Source of the DNA: Arthrobacter citreus | GTDB lineage: Bacteria; Bacillota; Bacilli; Bacillales; Bacillaceae_G | Assembly: GCA_013200995.1 (NCBI GenBank) | Contig: CP053688.1 | Location: 4,278,001-4,342,000 of the forward strand | Direction: 5' to 3' | DNA length: 64,000 bases | In this document: piece after piece, positions 61,681 through 64,000 of the stretch | How positions within the stretch are numbered: position 1 is the stretch's first letter | How the letters are laid out: every line of letters begins with the position of its first letter | Notes under the pieces: generated by a model | Told to the model about the DNA's origin: nothing | Databases searched by the model: none | Seen by the model: the letters and a program-made list of their open reading frames with translations, nothing else | Position numbers and translations under genes: made by a program

Positions 61681-62799
61681 TTGACTGTTAAAGTAATGAC
61701 TATATTTGGAACAAGACCTGAGGCGATAAAAATGGCGCCGCTTGTGCTTGAATTAGCGAAACATCCTGATCAGATCGAATCAATTGTAACGGTTACAGCT
61801 CAGCATCGACAAATGCTTGATCAAGTACTTGAGATTTTTGATATTACTCCTGACCATGATTTAAATATAATGAAGGATCGTCAAACGTTAATCGATGTAA
61901 CAACTCGAGGTTTAGAAGGATTAAATAAAGTTATGCAAGAAGTGAAACCTGATATAGTATTAGTTCACGGTGATACGACGACTACTTTTATTGCTAGTCT
62001 TGCAGCTTTTTATAATCAAATTGCGATTGGACATGTTGAAGCAGGTTTACGAACTTGGGACAAGTATTCACCATATCCAGAAGAAATGAACCGCCAATTA
62101 ACGGGTGTAATGACGGATTTCCATTTTGCACCGACAACAAAATCAGCCCAAAATTTATTAGCTGAAAACAAAAAAGAAGAAACAATCTTTATTACTGGTA
62201 ATACAGCAATCGATGCGCTAAAAACGACAGTAAAGGAAGAGTACGCTCATCCTGTGTTAGATCAAATCGGTAATGACCGTTTAGTGTTAATGACTGCACA
62301 CCGTCGTGAAAACTTAGGGGAACCAATGAGGAATATGTTTAAAGCGATTAAGCGCTTAGTCGAAAAACATGAAGATATTCAAGTTGTGTATCCTGTACAT
62401 ATGAACCCTGTTGTTCGCGAAATTGCAAATGATGTTTTAGGAAATGACAATCGAATCCATTTAATTGAGCCACTGGATGTGATTGATTTCCATAACTTTG
62501 CGGCAAGATCTCACTTAATCTTAACGGATTCTGGTGGAGTGCAAGAAGAAGCACCATCTTTAGGCGTACCAGTTCTTGTATTACGTGATACAACTGAACG
62601 TCCTGAAGGAATTGACGCTGGTACATTAAAGCTTGCGGGAACTGACGAAGATGTCATTTTTGCACTAGCTGATGAATTGCTGTCAGATGAAGAGGCACAT
62701 GCAAAAATGTCTAAAGCATCGAATCCATATGGAGACGGCGAAGCTTCTAGAAGAATCGTTGAAGTCATTATTAAACATTTTAAAAATAAAGTTAAGTGA
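61681..62799 (+). CDS. mnaA: UDP-N-acetylglucosamine 2-epimerase (non-hydrolysing)
   Basis: Interconverts UDP-GlcNAc and UDP-ManNAc, 372 residues. Start MTVKVMTIFGTRPEAIKMAP, then VTAQHRQMLDQVL, VHGDTTTTFIASLAAFY, HVEAGLRTWDKYSPYPEEMN, MTAHRRENLG and TDSGGVQEEAPSLGVPVLVL. The TTG at 61681 follows AAAGGGGAAA; the TTG at 61663 lies before that site. It supplies ManNAc for wall polymers (teichoic-acid linkage units) or for this polysaccharide. It is transcribed alone between two terminators. Confidence 0.95.
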   Translation: MTVKVMTIFGTRPEAIKMAPLVLELAKHPDQIESIVTVTAQHRQMLDQVLEIFDITPDHDLNIMKDRQTLIDVTTRGLEGLNKVMQEVKPDIVLVHGDTTTTFIASLAAFYNQIAIGHVEAGLRTWDKYSPYPEEMNRQLTGVMTDFHFAPTTKSAQNLLAENKKEETIFITGNTAIDALKTTVKEEYAHPVLDQIGNDRLVLMTAHRRENLGEPMRNMFKAIKRLVEKHEDIQVVYPVHMNPVVREIANDVLGNDNRIHLIEPLDVIDFHNFAARSHLILTDSGGVQEEAPSLGVPVLVLRDTTERPEGIDAGTLKLAGTDEDVIFALADELLSDEEAHAKMSKASNPYGDGEASRRIVEVIIKHFKNKVK

Positions 62800-62803
62800 T
62801 CTA

Positions 62804-62846
62804 AAAAAGACTATTTTTGAAAAGTTTTCAATGATAGTCTTTTTCT
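62804..62846 (+). terminator. Terminator after mnaA
   Basis: AAAAAGACTAT (62804-62814) pairs with ATAGTCTTTTT (62834-62844), followed by CTTTG. Confidence 0.8.
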
Positions 62847-62982
62847 TTGTCCATTTAAAGGAAAAATTAATAAATTTAATGCATTATATAAACAATAGAA
62901 GTAGACGATCGTAGATTTTGTGAAGGACTATATTTTGCAGGTCCAAGGCAGGTTTCTAAAAACAGTCTTCTTTTAGAATGTA

Positions 62983-62991
62983 TGATATAAT
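62983..62991 (+). promoter_or_regulatory. Extended -10 promoter of galE
   Basis: TGATATAAT has the TGn extension and a perfect TATAAT (62986-62991), 51 bases before the galE start. Confidence 0.55.
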
Positions 62992-63042
62992 TAGATTTTA
63001 AACATTATTTAATTTTCTATTCTACACAATAGGAGGGTTCAT

Positions 63043-64000
63043 GTGAAAGTTTTAGTCATAGGTGGGGCAGGATATATTGGATCTCATACAGTATATGAAT
63101 TAATTCGTGAAAATCATGAAGTAGTAGTAATAGACAATTTATCAACAGGTAGAAAAGAAGACATTCATGAACTTGCTACATTTTATCAAGCAGATATTAG
63201 GGATTTAAATTCTTTAAATGAAGTATTTAAAAAAGAGAATAATATTGATGTAGTCATGCATTTTGCAGCAAAGCTCATTGTCCCAGAAAGTGTAGAAAAA
63301 CCATTTGAGTATTATGATAATAATGTTTTCGGGCTTAAAGTTCTATTAGAGGCAATGGTTGCAAATAAAGTAAATAATTTTGTATTTTCTTCTACGGCAG
63401 CCGTTTACGGAGAGCCAGAAAACTCGATATGTACTGAAGAAGATTTCTGTTTACCAATTAATCCATATGGTGAAACAAAATTAGCAGCTGAAAAATTAAT
63501 TCAATGGTCTGCTAAGGCATATGGATTGAATTATTGTATCTTGAGATATTTTAATGTTGCCGGAGCAGATGTTTCAGGAGAAATTGGTTTATATAAGGAT
63601 AATCTCACACATTTGATACCAGTTACAATCCAAGCTGCATTAGGATTGAGAGATAAATTAGTTGTATTTGGAACAGACTACGAAACAAAGGATGGTACAT
63701 GCATACGTGATTATATTCACGTCACTGATGTAGCAAAAGCCCATATATTAGGAGCAGAATTTACTACGAAACAACAAAGTGGTATTTTTAATCTTGGTTC
63801 TAATTCTGGCTACACTGTTCAAGAAATAATTGATATGGTGGAGAAAGTTAGCGGCATTGAAGTTCCAGTTGAGTATAGTGGCAGACGCCCGGGGGATCCG
63901 GCTGCAATAGTTGCATCTAACCATAAGGTAATTGAGCAATTAGGCTGGAACGTGAAAAATACGCTAGAAGATATCATCAAATCTGATTGGAATTTTCGAT
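63043..64000 (+). CDS. galE: UDP-glucose 4-epimerase (3' end cut by window edge)
   Basis: Interconverts UDP-glucose and UDP-galactose. About 319 of the usual 328-335 residues are present. It begins MKVLVIGGAGYIGSHTVYEL (NAD loop at residues 7-13), has MHFAAKLIVPESVEKP, the catalytic SSTAAVYGEPE and PYGETKLAAEK, then YFNVAGADVSGEIGLYKDN and DYIHVTDVAKAHILGAE. The start is GTG at 63043 behind AGGAGG; the ATG two bases earlier is followed at once by a stop. It provides galactose for the polymer. Confidence 0.95.
   Translation, partial: MKVLVIGGAGYIGSHTVYELIRENHEVVVIDNLSTGRKEDIHELATFYQADIRDLNSLNEVFKKENNIDVVMHFAAKLIVPESVEKPFEYYDNNVFGLKVLLEAMVANKVNNFVFSSTAAVYGEPENSICTEEDFCLPINPYGETKLAAEKLIQWSAKAYGLNYCILRYFNVAGADVSGEIGLYKDNLTHLIPVTIQAALGLRDKLVVFGTDYETKDGTCIRDYIHVTDVAKAHILGAEFTTKQQSGIFNLGSNSGYTVQEIIDMVEKVSGIEVPVEYSGRRPGDPAAIVASNHKVIEQLGWNVKNTLEDIIKSDWNFR

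Overview
The window is low-G+C Gram-positive chromosomal DNA, most likely from a Bacillaceae member near Bacillus or Gottfriedia. The evidence is AAGGAGG-type ribosome sites, frequent TTG and GTG starts, SigA-like promoters, CcpA (cre) boxes, a TPP riboswitch in front of thiT, an LMW-phosphatase/YtxH-like/YihY trio ordered as in B. subtilis yfkJ-yfkI-yfkH, and a PfeT-type iron-efflux ATPase. The genus is an inference. No tRNA, rRNA, insertion sequence or prophage was seen.

Positions 1-34,700 are a transport, metal and regulation region. It has an oligopeptide ABC operon (oppDFBCA, minus strand), dps, the TPP riboswitch with thiT, the yfkJ-like trio, pfeT, a NERD-domain protein, a DMT transporter, and two paralogous sugar ABC operons (14.8-17.9 kb and 23.2-26.4 kb). 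Between the operons are a LysM hydrolase-like protein, two DUF805 proteins, a VanZ-like protein and small membrane proteins. After them come a TetR/reductase divergent pair, a YesM/YesN-type two-component system with a cre box that probably controls sugar uptake, an APH-like kinase and an orphan OmpR-type regulator with a degenerate receiver.

Five intergenic spaces in the first 27 kb carry arrays of a short AT-rich motif repeated every 21 (sometimes 20) bp. One subfamily contains perfect matches to the DnaA-box consensus TTATNCACA; the other (TTGATAAA, reverse TTTATCAA) is usually one or two bases from it. The two longest loci share the same two-part layout in opposite orientation, and two arrays bracket the NERD gene with a 36-bp perfect direct repeat. 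No array of this kind was seen beyond 27 kb. This is the strongest candidate for something undescribed.

Positions 35,000-64,000 are a large surface-polysaccharide locus read on the plus strand. A promoter overlapping a 27-bp perfect palindrome leads into a chain-length regulator, a BY-kinase and its PHP phosphatase. Then come galU, the initiating phosphoglycosyl transferase, a PssD/PssE pair, a very AT-rich core (Wzy-like, GT2, pyruvyl transferase, Wzx-like), a GT4, UDP-glucose dehydrogenase, an LCP ligase, rmlACDB, a second glycosyltransferase block with TagF-like and CgeB-like proteins, UDP-GlcNAc 2-epimerase and galE (cut by the window end). Together these predict activated glucose, galactose, glucuronate, rhamnose and ManNAc feeding a pyruvylated, Wzx/Wzy-assembled polymer attached to the wall by the LCP protein. 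Two decayed genes (48.3-48.7 kb and 57.25-57.6 kb) lie at module boundaries.
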